A stretch of 64,000 nt of DNA, taken from Endothia cerciana. Lineage: Eukaryota; Ascomycota; Sordariomycetes; Diaporthales; Cryphonectriaceae. The notes beneath the pieces are model-generated. The model was not told the origin of the DNA and did no database searches. It was given only the letters and a program-made list of their open reading frames with translations. Of this stretch, positions 12,595 to 23,720 are shown piece by piece. Each line of letters starts with the position of its first letter. The stretch's first letter is position 1. Location: NCBI GenBank assembly GCA_026119935.1, contig JALRMH010000036.1, forward strand, positions 1 to 64,000, in the 5' to 3' direction. The position numbers and the translations under genes are program-made.

Positions 12595-12880
12595 ATGTCT
12601 GCCAGCGACGAGTCGTATGCTAGCGATGAGGATGTGATCCCGGTTCAGGAGGACGACGCGCCCGTCGAGCAGGGAATCGATGAGGCGGCTGCTGGTTCCG
12701 ATGCTCAGCTTGGTCAATCCAACCCAGCACTCACAGATAGACTTCGCTGACCCAACGGTAGAGGGTGATGACGACGGGGCCATTGACGAGTCCAACATTG
12801 TCGAGGGGCGTACCCGGGGCGCCAAGCCTGATGGCGGGTACAAGGAGCCTGGTGACGAGGAGGGTATTCCGGACGAGTAG
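12595..12880 (+). CDS. Small acidic protein with Chz1-like motif
   Basis: Two exons (12595-12712 and 12762-12880) around a 49-nt intron give 78 residues. The intron ends in GCTGAC ccaacggtag, a typical fungal branch site and acceptor, and without it the frame stops at once. The protein is very acidic. Its second half, AIDESNIVEGRTRGA, resembles the core of the CHZ domain of Chz1, the H2A.Z-H2B chaperone, where an acidic Ile-Asp-x-Ser-Asn-Ile run precedes an Arg-Thr-Arg-Gly box. It is shorter than Chz1 proteins I know, and the region after the box (PDGGYKEPGDEEGIPDE) is not typical. An alternative donor, GTAGGT at 12877, overlaps the stop codon and could extend the protein by splicing to 12979. 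Gene likely; assignment tentative. Confidence 0.55.
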
Positions 12881-15285
12881 GTGCCATCGATGCGGGGGTC
12901 TGTCCTCACGTGTATCACCATCCAAGAGTTTTTGCACTTCTCGATACTGTAACACAACACCGTCTCTTCATTCACAGTATCAGAACTCTGTGCCTCGCGT
13001 CAGTGGCTGGGGACATGGCATCGGCAGCCGAACATGCTATGTACAACATGGTAATCCACTTTTCTCACGAGGAGACGACACAAACCTCGGAATGTGTGAT
13101 CAAGGTCCATCCAACTAACCCTTAGAACCTTCTGCTGCGACTTGCTCACAACACCATTGACCACAATCCCAGTCGGGATATTGGAATGAGCTACCTAACT
13201 GTTAGTTATTCTTTCCAACGCTCGGATTTTGACCGAGCAAAGACCATGTTCTGTCCGCCAACTTCAACACCATCCACAGCTAACACCACCACGGGCTGGC
13301 ATGCTAGAAGTTATGACGTTACCGCCAGATTGTCGATCCACCCGCCCGCTGCCTCGCGTGGTTCTCGGTCGTCACAGGATACGGAAAGGGACAAAACGAG
13401 CGAGGAAAGGATTCATTCACCGCTGACAAGCTGCAGCGCATTCCTATCAAAAGCGGAGATAAAAGCGGAAACACAAATTGGGTGGTGCCCATGAGGTCCA
13501 GTTTTTCATACAGAGTTTTTCTTGCCAACAGTACTTTGTACCGCCGGGACAGCGCCAGCTGGTTCGTGTGGCCACCACCACGCGCCGGCGCGGCTGACAG
13601 GATTCGTGCAAGCCGCTGTGAGTGGATGATCCTTCAGGGCCACGGGCCCACTGTGGCCCACCAGGACCCTGCGGATGGTGGCTTTGATAACTTTGATAAG
13701 TGTATACCAATGGCTGTCCGTGTCTGTCAGTGGCAGCCTCTAGCCCGGTGGATCTAGGGAAGATCTGCGGCTCTGCCTTGGACGAACATCTCGCCTGCAA
13801 GGTGCAGCAGGGTCTCCCCGTGCGCTCGGAGGCCAGAAGCAGACAACATCGCGCGACTCTCGACGTCCTGGTGGAGGGTCGTGGATATTCAAATACCCAC
13901 AGTCTTGCGAGGCAGAGACAAGGGGGTGGTCAGACCCAAGTAGGGCGCGACGGTGGGCGCCTTGGATCTTCAAAAGTCTGTGGGGTCCCACATGTGAGAG
14001 GACCCGCCTGGCTGATGTGGGAATGGGGGAGGGAGGGTTTTTTTGTGGAAATCCGGGACACACCATACGAGAAATCGCATTCTGAACGACCAAATCACGA
14101 CTCAGGCGGTTCCAATTTTCCTTCCTTCCCCATGGCACAGCGAGACAGGCCCGCTGAAGGACGGTCCCTAGTGGGCGTAAGGGGTGGGCACCCCCGCGTT
14201 TGTGATTTCTAACTGCGTCTCCCGGTGACGTGTGAAGTTATGCCGAGCCTGGTTGATCCGATATGCCCGAGAACGTCCACGACCGGTAATATTGACGATA
14301 CCTATACGGAGGACATGACCCGACTCAGCCTACGTTACGTTTCGCCGTGCAGAAAGAAAAGAAAAAAAAAGACTCCAGCCCCTTCCCCCGTCACCTGCGC
14401 CGCCCACATCCGTCATGGCCAACAGGCCGTTCCCTGGTGGGGGCTAAAATAACAGGACAGGATCTGGCAGATCTTTCCCCGAGCAGGGAACCCGTCACTC
14501 TTGGCTGGGGAGTTGTTTTCGCCGAGCGAGGAGCCCACACGATGACCTCATTGCCCTCGCCAGAGGAGTGCGGTGGAGTCATCGCCCGTACGCACCATGT
14601 ACCCTCAGCTGCAGAGCCGTCCCGCCTTGGCCTATCAGAGCCTCCGAGCCTCCGGGGACCTACGCAGCGGAGCACAGCATGCCGACCGCATCGTGGTGAC
14701 CGTCAGCCATGCGGGCCGGGATCTCTCGCGGCCTGCATGAGTCGGACCAGCCTGTTTGGCTGCCCAGGAATGCATCCCCCGGTGCCCCCCCCCCCTACAG
14801 GATCGAGGCAGCACCGGTGCATATGGTCGGTCGCACTCGTTGGTCAGATATTCAGGGACCTGCCGCCTATCACCGCCCGGCACCCTCGCTACGAGAGCAT
14901 GTGGAGTTGATCGGCGCAACGGCAGGATGCCCGTGACCTGCCCACAGTATCCGAGGTCCATGATACCGGGCGGAGGACGCTTTGGGGCGTGAGGACTTGA
15001 GCAGCCCGCCGGCCCGGGCGGTGGGCGGTCCAGAAAGTCTCGGGCTGCCATGTTACTTGTACCATTACACATCCCATCGCGCAGGGAGGCTTTTATAATA
15101 TAAGGGGTCCTGTCCTCCTCGTCTCGTGCCGCCCTCCTGCACGAACGTCCTCCCCCTCTCCATCAATCTCTCGAAGAGGTCCTGCATGCCTATCTGTTTC
15201 CCTGCCTGCAGACCGCCTGTGTTGAAGAGACTATCCTGGATACCCCCCCTTCCATCTTCAACATCACCTGGGCGACATTGACGCC
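12881..15285. other. Gene-free stretch upstream of the sugar transporter
   Basis: No gene supported. The last few hundred bases hold a TATA-like TTTATAATATAAGG near 15091-15104, about 180 nt before the transporter ATG, followed by a pyrimidine-rich leader. An 11-C run lies at 14785-14795. Confidence 0.5.
15091..15105 (+). promoter_or_regulatory. TATA-like element of the sugar transporter
   Basis: The sequence ttttataatataagg is an AT-rich island in GC-rich surroundings, about 180-195 nt upstream of the transporter start codon and followed by a CT-rich stretch. This suggests a TATA-type core promoter; it is inferred from sequence and position only. Confidence 0.4.
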
Positions 15286-17116
15286 ATGGCGCCCCCTAAG
15301 TTCTGTGGTCTCTCCGGGAGGCCGCTCTCCCTCCTGGTTTCCACCATCGCCACCACCGGCTTCGTCCTCTTCGGCTACGATCAAGGGTACGTTCTCAAAA
15401 AAACATGATCCCATTGCTCCCAGGAACGGGGTGGCTGACAGTCACGGCCCGCAGTGTCATGAGTGGTATCATCTCGGCCGCGCCTTTCAATGATATGTTC
15501 CCCGCAACCCGTGACAACTCCACCATGCAGGGCTTCACAACGGCTATCTACGAGATTGGTTGTCTTTTCGGGGCCATGTTCATCCTGGGCGTGGGCGACC
15601 TCCTGGGCCGCCGACGAGCCATCGTCCTGGGAGGGGCCATCATGTTCTGCGGCGTCATCATCCAGATCACCTCCATGACGGGCTCTACCCCCTTCGCACA
15701 GTTCATCGTCGGGCGTGTGGTCATGGGCGTCGGAAACGGCATCAACACCTCCACCATCCCCACCTATCAGGCCGAGTGCTCGCGGACGACCAACCGCGGT
15801 CTTCTCATCTGCATCGAGGGGGGCGTCATCGCCTTCGGAACGTGCGTGGCCTACTGGATTGACTACGGCGCGTCGTATGGTCCCGACAACTTCACCTGGC
15901 GCTTCCCGATTGCCTTCCAGGTCGTCTTCGCGCTCATCATCTCGATACCGATGTACTTCCTGCCCGAGTCCCCGCGGTGGCTGCTCACGCACGAGCGCTA
16001 CGAGGAGGCCGAGATCGTCATCAGCGCCCTCCGTGGCTATGAGCTCGACAGCACCGAGACGGCCCTCGAGCGGGACATCATCGTGGACTCGATCCGCGCC
16101 TCGGGCGGCTTCGCCAAGTCCACGCCGTACAAGACCCTGTTCACCAACGGCAAGACGCAGCACTTCCGCCGCATGCTGCTCGGCGCCTCGTCCCAGCTGA
16201 TGCAGCAGATTGGCGGGTGCAATGCGGTCATCTACTACTTCCCCATCCTGTTCCAGAAGTCCATCGGCCAGACTCACAACATGGCGCTCCTGATGGGTGG
16301 CGTCAATATGATCGTGTACTCGATCTTTGCCACCGTCTCGTGGTTCGTCATCGAGCGCGTCGGCCGTCGCAAGCTGTTCCTGATCGGCACAGTCGGCCAG
16401 ATGACCTCCATGATTATCACCTTTTCCTGTCTGATCCCCGGCACGCCCACGGCCGCCAAAGGCGCCGCCGTCGGTCTCTTCACGTACATCGCCAGTTTCG
16501 GCGCGACCTGGCTGCCTCTGCCCTGGCTCTACCCTGCCGAGGTCAACCCCATCAAGACCCGTGCCAAGGCCAACGCCGTCTCGACGTGCAGCAACTGGCT
16601 GTTCAACTTCCTGATCGTCATGTAAGATTCTGCCCCTTCCCGGCAGTTCGTCCCGTTTTCTGCCCGTCTCCTTCCCTCAGACTAACACCTCGTTCTTTAC
16701 CCAGGGTCACACCCATCATGATCACCAATATCGGCTGGGGCACCTACCTCTTCTTCGCGGTGGTGAACGCCTGCTTCCTCCCGGTGATCTGGATCTTCTA
16801 CCCCGAGACGGCCAACCGCTCGCTCGAGGAGATCGACATCATCTTCGCCAAGGGCTCCGTCGAGAACATGTCGTACGTCAGGGCCGCGGAGGAGATGCCC
16901 TTCCTCAGCGACGCCGAGGTCGAGCGCGAGGCCCTGCGGTACGGCCTCATCGAGACCGTGGAGCGCGTGCACCACCACCACCACGGCGGCGACGCCGAGG
17001 CGCAGAAGCTCGGCGGCGGGATGCGCCACCGCGCGAGCAACGACAGCGAGAAGCCCAGCGGGAACGAGAGCGACGGCGTCGACCAGGTCGAGATGGCGCA
17101 GCAGAAGACCGGGTGA
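15286..17116 (+). CDS. MFS sugar transporter
   Basis: Plasma-membrane major facilitator of the fungal sugar porter family, 559 residues, from exons 15286-15386, 15455-16621 and 16705-17116 (phases agree). Family signatures are FGYDQGVMSG at the end of helix 1, DLLGRRRAIVLGG in the helix 2-3 loop, PESPRWLLTHERYEEA before the central loop, QQIGGCNAVIYYFPILF in helix 7, IERVGRRKLFLIG in the helix 8-9 loop, and PETANRSLEEID after helix 12. The first intron falls right after helix 1. The cytoplasmic C-terminal tail is long and polar, with a five-histidine run (HHHHHGG). The family includes hexose, xylose and other sugar carriers; sequence alone does not fix the substrate. No sugar-catabolism genes adjoin it. 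Confidence 0.93.
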
Positions 17117-17703
17117 AGGAAATGTCGCTCGGCGCGCGGCACGTCTTCACATGGGCGGGTCCCTGTGCTCGCTAGGAGCCACACGGTCGGCCCCTGGACG
17201 GGGCGGACGGCACGGCTCGGTCTCTGGGCAGACCCAGGTTCAACGAGCACCAGGGTGCTATACTGGCCCTCCTGGAGGTGGTCTGCTCCTGCTTTTTTCT
17301 CTTTTAGATACCCGGTCGACCCACACCACTGGGCGACCTTTTCACGTCGACATGAGTGACACACAGATAGACGGTTGCCTGGAATAGAGAGGAAACCCCA
17401 TAGATGATAGACTGTCATCCGACATCTAATCGGTTGAGGTTCATCGGAATATATTACTACCCGAATGTCGTGTTATTACTCCGTGTCTGCCGTGGTTAAG
17501 ATATCTTGGTCGCGTGACCCTTCCCGGAAAAAAAATTGCGCCGAGTCCCCGTCCCAATGCGTGCCTTCGTTCCAGTCTCTATGAGCCTCATTAAAGAAGA
17601 AAGAAAGGAAAAAAAAAAAAAAAATCCCCCTCGGAGATCGTTGTCCCCCGCCGTGCCGTATCGTATCGTCGCCCGCCCGCGCCGCGCTCTGAGCACCCCC
17701 CCT
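17117..17703. other. Intergenic between convergent genes
   Basis: 3' flanks of the transporter (+) and the 98-residue protein gene (-). A run of 15 A at 17610-17624 is the only notable element. Confidence 0.6.
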
Positions 17704-17895
17704 CTAGTACTCCCAGTCCCGATACCTCGGCCGGCCCCTCGAGCGGGACCCGCGCGGGTGTGGGTGTGAGCCTGCGGCCCCGGCCCTGGAGAGGCGCCGG
17801 AACAGGCCCTGCGCCTTGTTCCTGACCCAGAAGATCTTGGAGACGAGCAGGTCCTCCTGTGCGAAGCTCTGCTGTGACGGTCAACGACAACAGCC

Positions 17896-17928
<33 letters not shown>

Positions 17929-18213
17929 GGGGGGGCGGGGGGGGGGTAAACGGACAAAAAACGGTGACCGCTGGGGGTTGGCAGGGTAAGGATGGGGGGT
18001 GTGTGGGCGAGCTGAGCTGAGCTGGGCTGAGCTGAGCTGAGCTGAGAGAGAGAGGGAGAGGGAGAGGGAGAGAGAGGCCCTTACCGATGTGTAGCGGCTC
18101 TTGTATACGCGGTCTGAAGAGCCCGAGTCGTCGGATCTCCGGGCGACGTAAGCGCCGCCCAGCTGCCGCACGCGGCTGTCGAGCGACGAGGTTGAGATCA
18201 GGGAGGATGACAT
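17704..18213 (-). CDS. Unrecognised 98-residue basic protein
   Basis: Two exons (18213-18085 and 17871-17704) around a 213-nt intron, both phase 0, encode 98 residues. The first exon is Ser-rich (MSSSLISTSSLDSRVRQLGG), then GGAYVARRSDDSGSSDRVYK. The second holds a hydrophobic-basic block (EDLLVSKIFWVRNKAQGLFR) and an arginine-rich tail ending RGRPRYRDWEY. The splice sites are good (GTAAGG; gttgaccgtcacag with a branch-like GTTGAC), and both exons keep protein-like GC-rich codon use, which supports a real gene. There is no signal peptide or membrane helix. I do not recognise the family. The intron is filled with simple repeats: (GT)n, a split G-run and (GAGCT)n. Confidence 0.65.
17897..18078. 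repeat. Compound microsatellite inside an intron
   Basis: Within the intron of the 98-residue gene: (TG)16 at 17897-17928, G-runs at 17929-17946 broken by one C, tandem GAGCT/GGGCT pentamers at about 18008-18046, and GAGAGG-type purine repeats to 18078. Confidence 0.85.
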
Positions 18214-19661
18214 GATGGGGGGGTTCTGTGTGTCCCAGCACCGCTCCGTGCCGAAGAAGGGATATCTCGTAAAGTGGTATGTATGTAATACACGGCCAAA
18301 TTTTGCACAAAGATGTCAGGAAAAAGGATCATAGACAGTTAAAAAGGGGTCCGTCCTCCGGTGGAGGAGGGTGGGGGGCCGTCTTGAAGAATCTCATATT
18401 TTCGGGACCTTGGTATGCAAATCTCCTCATTGCTGTGGCTGCCCATAATCTCCCAAGCCTCTTCAATGTAATTTAGATTATTATTTTTTTTCTTTTCTTC
18501 TTCTTTTATTCCTTTTACCGCCACTTCAGTCACTTGCCCCTGCTGGGGAACCTGGGGCCAGATGCTCAGACCGCCTGATTATTGATAGCGCCCTCCTCAC
18601 ACGACGCATGAGCGAACATGGGACCACAATATTATCCCGGGCCCCCTGTCTAGCTGTTGCCCTGCGCTGGTTACGCTGCAGGACATACGAACGCCTTGTG
18701 TCGCTCACAATTTTGCCCACCATCTACCCAAGGCAAGCCCTGGTTCTAGTCTTTTCCTCTTGCCCTTCTTCGTGTCCGAAATGGGTGCACGCATGCAGAG
18801 AGACCGTCCCCCGGCCTGCAGAGATGTTGTTGTTGTTGTTGTTGGTCTTCAGGCCGCCCCGCATGTGTTCGTCCTATGCCTTTTACATCAAGAGGCCCCG
18901 CGCGAGCGCTCGCAGTTGATCTTGGTACCTGACGCCCGGGGGGATGATTGATTTTAACGGCGGCCCGCGCGGCTGAGCCATCGTCGGGCCCCCCCTCAGG
19001 CAGCGATACCCCGGATTCTGATTCTCCCGTGGGGCGTGCCCGAATTTGCTACCAACGTCGTGGACTGTGCAAACACCTCCACGGTGATTCTCGGCTTTTT
19101 GCAGGTTCGACAGGCCTGTGTGCCTCATGGGTGTTGAGGCAGCTGAGGGCGTCCATACTGGGGAGAGTGTCTCCCACTGCCCTGGCCAGAGGAGCCAGGT
19201 AAGCAAGTAGGGTTAGCAGAGCGGTCGTCGTAGGAATGTTGATCATACGACTGTCTGTCTCGCCCGTCCGCCTACCGTGACCCCTCAGGTCTGAACCGAC
19301 CCTTTGGGCACGTGCTGCACAGAAAAGACACAGCCAGACGACCACCATGAGGCCCAGAACGGAGGAGCCCTTCGCGATTGTGGCCTGGACACAAGGCTTG
19401 AACCAGGCGGCGGCAGAACGAGCAGGATCAGACGGACGACCGCTCAAGTCCGTTCTGGGAGTGCCCAGATGGATAGGACAGCTTGACATCGGAGGTCGCC
19501 ATACACCTAATGCTGCAGTCCAGTCCGGTCAGTATCGTGATGATGATACTGTGGTAGTTGAGCAGTCAAAAAGGGATCGGCCGCCGACGACCTACCAACC
19601 CTTGGGGCTTTTCTCTTCCCCTCCTCGTTCCTTTCCTCCTGTCCTTCTTCTTTTGCACTTC

Positions 19662-19663
<2 letters not shown>

Positions 19664-19716
<53 letters not shown>
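19664..19716. repeat. (TTA)n microsatellite
   Basis: Perfect TTA/ATT trinucleotide repeat of about 53 bases. Confidence 0.9.
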
Positions 19717-21175
19717 GCCTTCCCTTCCTCTTTTTTTATCTTTCTTGGGAGCACGGTGTGTCAAATCCTCTGTTTCCCAAGGGACATGCTGGAGAATCGA
19801 AGACCCCATCCAGGACCTGAATCCCTGAACACCAAGTGGCGATGCTTTTTCACCCGCATCTGTGCCCTTTTCCCTCTTCTTTCTTTTTCTTCCTCCTCTT
19901 CTTACTGTTCATTTCTGTTGCTTCTCCGAGGTAAAATTTGAGGGTTATTTTTACCACTGCACCATGCAGTCCACGGTTGGGAGCCAGGGACACTGGCAGC
20001 GGCGTGAACTGGCTCTTATGATAAGTCTGATGTGATTATAGCCTCGGGTGTGACAAGGAGGCCTGAGGGGTAGGGTGGGTTGCATTCAGTGGGCAGCCCT
20101 TTCACTGGTACCTAGGAGACAATCAAGGCCGTCCGCACTGGAACGCGCGGGAAGGTTATTCCCATGAGTTCGCTTGCGAGGGTACTTTCACCCTCTTCCT
20201 CCCAGCAACGGCCCACGAGACTCACAGCGTTCTTGTCTTCCGCTTCGACCCAATCGTGCATCAACCGAGACGAGCAGGACCCGAGGGCAGAACCCGGGCA
20301 TCAACGCGCTGAAGTATCGCTGGTCACGGGGTCGAGACGGGCCACAGGGACAGATAGATATTCGACAAAAGAACGGGCCGCGGTATCCATCTTACCGTCC
20401 GTGACGCCTCGCACGCGGATTGCACCTGGTCGTGGGATGATCACCTGAGCAGCCAAAAGTACAGAGAACCAGAGGGGAAAGGGGGTTGTGTACCCAACGT
20501 GGACGACCCCCAGGGCATTGACCTATGGCAGAACAGCTTGCGTCAGAACAGCCGGAGTCAAGTCGGCTTTCTCTACATGTGGCCTTGCTTCATCGTTCGG
20601 CAGATAGACCAGCGACTCGATGAAGAAGTCGGATGACCCTTCTCAAGGCCACGACTGGCGGGACCAACCAGCTTGACTGCAGAGCGTCCTCGGGTCCGCC
20701 GAGATCGACTTCGCCGTCCTTGGACGGATCGTGGCCCAGTTAAGCGCCGCCGCCGACAGCTTCAGGTCGTCGTCCGCCAGTCACACGAGTATCGCAAGCA
20801 TACGATGGCTGATGGTGGCGATCGACCTATGGTCTATGGTCCTGGTCCGGTCCTCGTGAGCAGTCAACCGGCTTGGCAGCCTCTCAGAACAGCACTCTTC
20901 GGATGAGGCCCAAGGCCATAGATGCTTCTATGTCATGTCGAAAGCAGTATGGGATGATCTTCCTGGACGCCCTGCACGCCGTTCTGGTGCAAGGTATTCT
21001 GGTTGGTGCAGCAGGCGTGTTGGGGCTGATGGGCGGCGGCCCTGTCAAAGACTTGTTGTATTTCGAACGTGGTCGGCTGTAGGTGTCGGCTACATATGTA
21101 GTCCCCATGGCGACCGGATCCTCGAGGAAGGCGGTCATCCACTAGGTCCTGAGTGGGACACGCGTATCCCGTACT

Positions 21176-21201
21176 ATAGTAGTAGTAGTAGTAGTAGTAG
21201 C

Positions 21202-21275
<74 letters not shown>

Positions 21276-21333
21276 CAGCAGTAGTAGTAGTAGTAGTAGT
21301 AGCAGTAGTAGTAGTAGTAGTAGTAGTAGTAGC
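21176..21333. repeat. Long (AGT)n microsatellite
   Basis: About 158 bases of AGT trinucleotides with a few AGC interruptions, the longest simple repeat in the window. One reading frame is an uninterrupted run of serine codons and the opposite strand one of tyrosine codons, but no gene surrounds it. Confidence 0.95.
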
Positions 21334-22499
21334 TACCCAGATACCACTTGGGCTTCATTGTACAGGCTCACACGGGTATATTCTTCGATGACGCGCATGG
21401 GAAGAGGATGATGTTGTGCGGTCGAGACGAGGCTGGCTGCCTCTTGCGCGCGTCCCCAGCCCGAAAATCACGGATCTCAAAATTTTGTTCGTAGGGTGGG
21501 TCCCGGGGTAATTTCCAAGATCTCTAGCACCTGCACTGCCCACTTCTGTGGGCTCCTGTTAAGCTTAGCTTTTTACCTCCCCGGTCTGGAATCTGAAGCC
21601 TCTGGCGGCGACCCACAATGCGTGTCACAGGTTCTACAGCCGTGATCCGCACATATACCGTGGCAGGGCCCTGCTGGAGGACCACCAAAGAGTCTGCCCG
21701 CCTGCGCGGCTCAGCAGCATTTCTCTAGCAGACATGCATAGAACCGGATATAGATGCGGGCCAGACCACCGGGCGGGGGGGGGGGGCGCGTTAGAGTGGG
21801 AGGAGGCCAGCCAGTTCATGACACGATCTGCGGTGCAAACGAAACAAAAGGGAACAGAAGGCCCAGGGGGCTTGCGCCTGAGTGGCAAGGGGCCGCCAAG
21901 GGTAGTGGGTCTGGCCATGGCCGGCAGGGCTTCTACAGGCCCATCCACAGGGCCACAGCGACCCCTGGACGGTTCTTTGCTGCAGGGGCCGCGCGGGTAG
22001 GCAATCCGTGTTTGGGGCAGCTGATTGGCTTACCCCTGACCAGACTCTTCCCTTTAGGGGGATGATCCCCCCTATTTTTAATCTCGCTGCGCATGGACGG
22101 GGTTCCAACTTGCAAGGACCCGCCGACCCTGTCACTGTCACCCTGCCAAGGCTTTTCTGCTTCCCTGTTTGACCTTCTTTTCCTCATCTCATCCCATCCC
22201 CATCTCACCCGCGGCATTCTCTGCCAGACACCAAACCACTTTACCTCCTTCACTTCCTACACACTCACTCATTGAGGAGCAGACATCTACATTGCTCTCT
22301 CCCCATCATCACCACTTTTTTCCCTTCTTGCGGCTGCCAACTGCCTGACTCTCTTTGACCCAGTCTCTCGTCTGAAGAACTCCCGGTTCTCGCGTCACTC
22401 ACTCGCCCCGTTAATTAATTGCAACAGCCTTCCTCCACCAAACCCCCCCCTCCCAAACCTTCATAACAAGTCGACAAACGACGTCCACATCACCTCACA

Positions 22500-23720
22500 A
22501 TGGCATCCTCCAAGATCCTCGCCGCGAGTGCCCTCATGGCCTCCGCCTCTGCCGCCGCCACCAACTACCTGGGCTTCAACTCGGGCTCGACCAACATCGA
22601 TGGCAGCAGCAAGGTCAAGGCCACCTGGGTTGAGGAGTTCACCAACGCTGCCAAGCTGGCCGGTGCTCCTGGGACCTTCAACTCGATCCGTCTCTACACG
22701 AACATCCAGGGCGGCACCACCAACAGCCCCATCGAGGCCTTCGATGCCGCCGTCGCCACGAACACCAGCGTCCTCCTCGGCATCTGGGCCTCCGGCACCG
22801 ACAGCATCGACAACGAGCTTACCGCCCTCAAGGCTGGCATGGACAACCTCGGGACCGCCTTCACCGACCTTGTCATCGGCATCTCCATCGGCTCTGAGGA
22901 TCTCTACCGTAACTCGGTCACCGGCGTGACGAACAAGGCCGGTGTTGGTGCCGACCCCAGCACCATCGTTGGCTTCATCAAGGACTACAAGACCAAGTTT
23001 GAGGGCACTGGCCTGGCCGACGTCCCCATCGGCCACGTTGACACCTGGGACGCGTTCACCAACAGCTCTAACAGTGCCGTCATTGACGCGGTCGACTGGC
23101 TCGGAGTGGACGAGTACCCCTACTACCAGACCGGTGACGACAACACCATCGAGAACGCCCCCACCCTGTTCCAGAATGCCTACGACGCCGTCGTCGGCGT
23201 TGCTGGTGGCAAGGACGTCTGGGTGACCGAGACCGGTTGGGCGTACAGCGGTGAGACCTGGGACAAGGCCGTCGCCTCCGTCCCGAACGCCAAGGCCTAC
23301 TGGGACACCGTCGGCTGCGCCAAGCTCTTCAACAAGGTTCCCACCTTCTGGTACAACTTCGTCGAGGACAACGGCTCCAACAACGAGACCTTCGCCATCT
23401 CCGACGACATGTCCTCCACCCCCCGTTTCAACCTGACCTGCCCTGCTGAGGACACCACCACCAACACGACCTCGTCCGCCTCCTCCTCCTCCGCTACCGG
23501 TAGCTCTAACAGCACCACCACCGGCTCTGGATCCAGCGCGACGTCGACTGGCACCTCCACCGGCTCTTCTGGCTCGTCGGGCTCCGGCTCCAGCTCCAGC
23601 TCCAGCTCCTCGTCCTCCTCGTCCTCCTCGTCCTCCCTGGCCACCAGCGGCGCCCTCAAGCTGGGCTCGTCGGCCCTCGCCGCGGTCGCCGTGGTCGGCG
23701 TCGCCTTCTCTCTTCTTTAG
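22500..23720 (+). CDS. GPI-anchored GH17 beta-1,3-glucanase/glucanosyltransferase
   Basis: Cell-wall glycoside hydrolase of family 17, single exon, 406 residues. It cleaves or transfers beta-1,3-glucan at the plasma membrane or wall. The layout is an N-terminal signal peptide (MASSKILAASALMASASAAA), a GH17 barrel at about 21-315, a Ser/Thr linker at about 318-385 with a long serine run, and a C-terminal hydrophobic segment (SSALAAVAVVGVAFSLL) typical of a GPI-addition signal. The acid/base is Glu133 in IGISIGSED and the nucleophile is Glu244 in VWVTETGWAYSG. Several N-glycosylation sequons (NTS, NSS, NET, NLT) occur. It resembles the fungal EglC/Bgt1-like group. Strong codon bias and a CT-rich leader suggest high expression. 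The choice between hydrolase and transferase is not decided by sequence. Confidence 0.93.
   Translation: MASSKILAASALMASASAAATNYLGFNSGSTNIDGSSKVKATWVEEFTNAAKLAGAPGTFNSIRLYTNIQGGTTNSPIEAFDAAVATNTSVLLGIWASGTDSIDNELTALKAGMDNLGTAFTDLVIGISIGSEDLYRNSVTGVTNKAGVGADPSTIVGFIKDYKTKFEGTGLADVPIGHVDTWDAFTNSSNSAVIDAVDWLGVDEYPYYQTGDDNTIENAPTLFQNAYDAVVGVAGGKDVWVTETGWAYSGETWDKAVASVPNAKAYWDTVGCAKLFNKVPTFWYNFVEDNGSNNETFAISDDMSSTPRFNLTCPAEDTTTNTTSSASSSSATGSSNSTTTGSGSSATSTGTSTGSSGSSGSGSSSSSSSSSSSSSSSSLATSGALKLGSSALAAVAVVGVAFSLL

Larger units (their letters stand above)
18214..22499. other. Gene-free, microsatellite-rich stretch
   Basis: About 4.3 kb with no supportable gene. It holds (GTT)n at 18826-18844, (TTA)n at 19664-19716 and a long (TAG)n at 21176-21333. 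The last 400 nt before 22500 are free of ATG and rich in pyrimidine (TTCCCTGTTTGACCTTC and similar). That is typical of the leader of a highly expressed fungal gene, so the GH17 transcript probably starts in this part. Confidence 0.5.

Noticed and set aside
12079..12975. 298-codon open frame on the minus strand
   Set aside because: It is antisense to the Chz1-like gene, has no recognisable domain, and its composition mirrors the acidic gene on the other strand.
15381..16277. 298-codon minus-strand frame over the transporter
   Set aside because: Antisense shadow of the MFS gene in GC-biased codons; no domain.
19370..19420. B-box-like GGTTCAAGCC as part of a tRNA
   Set aside because: No A box at the right spacing and no cloverleaf could be drawn.
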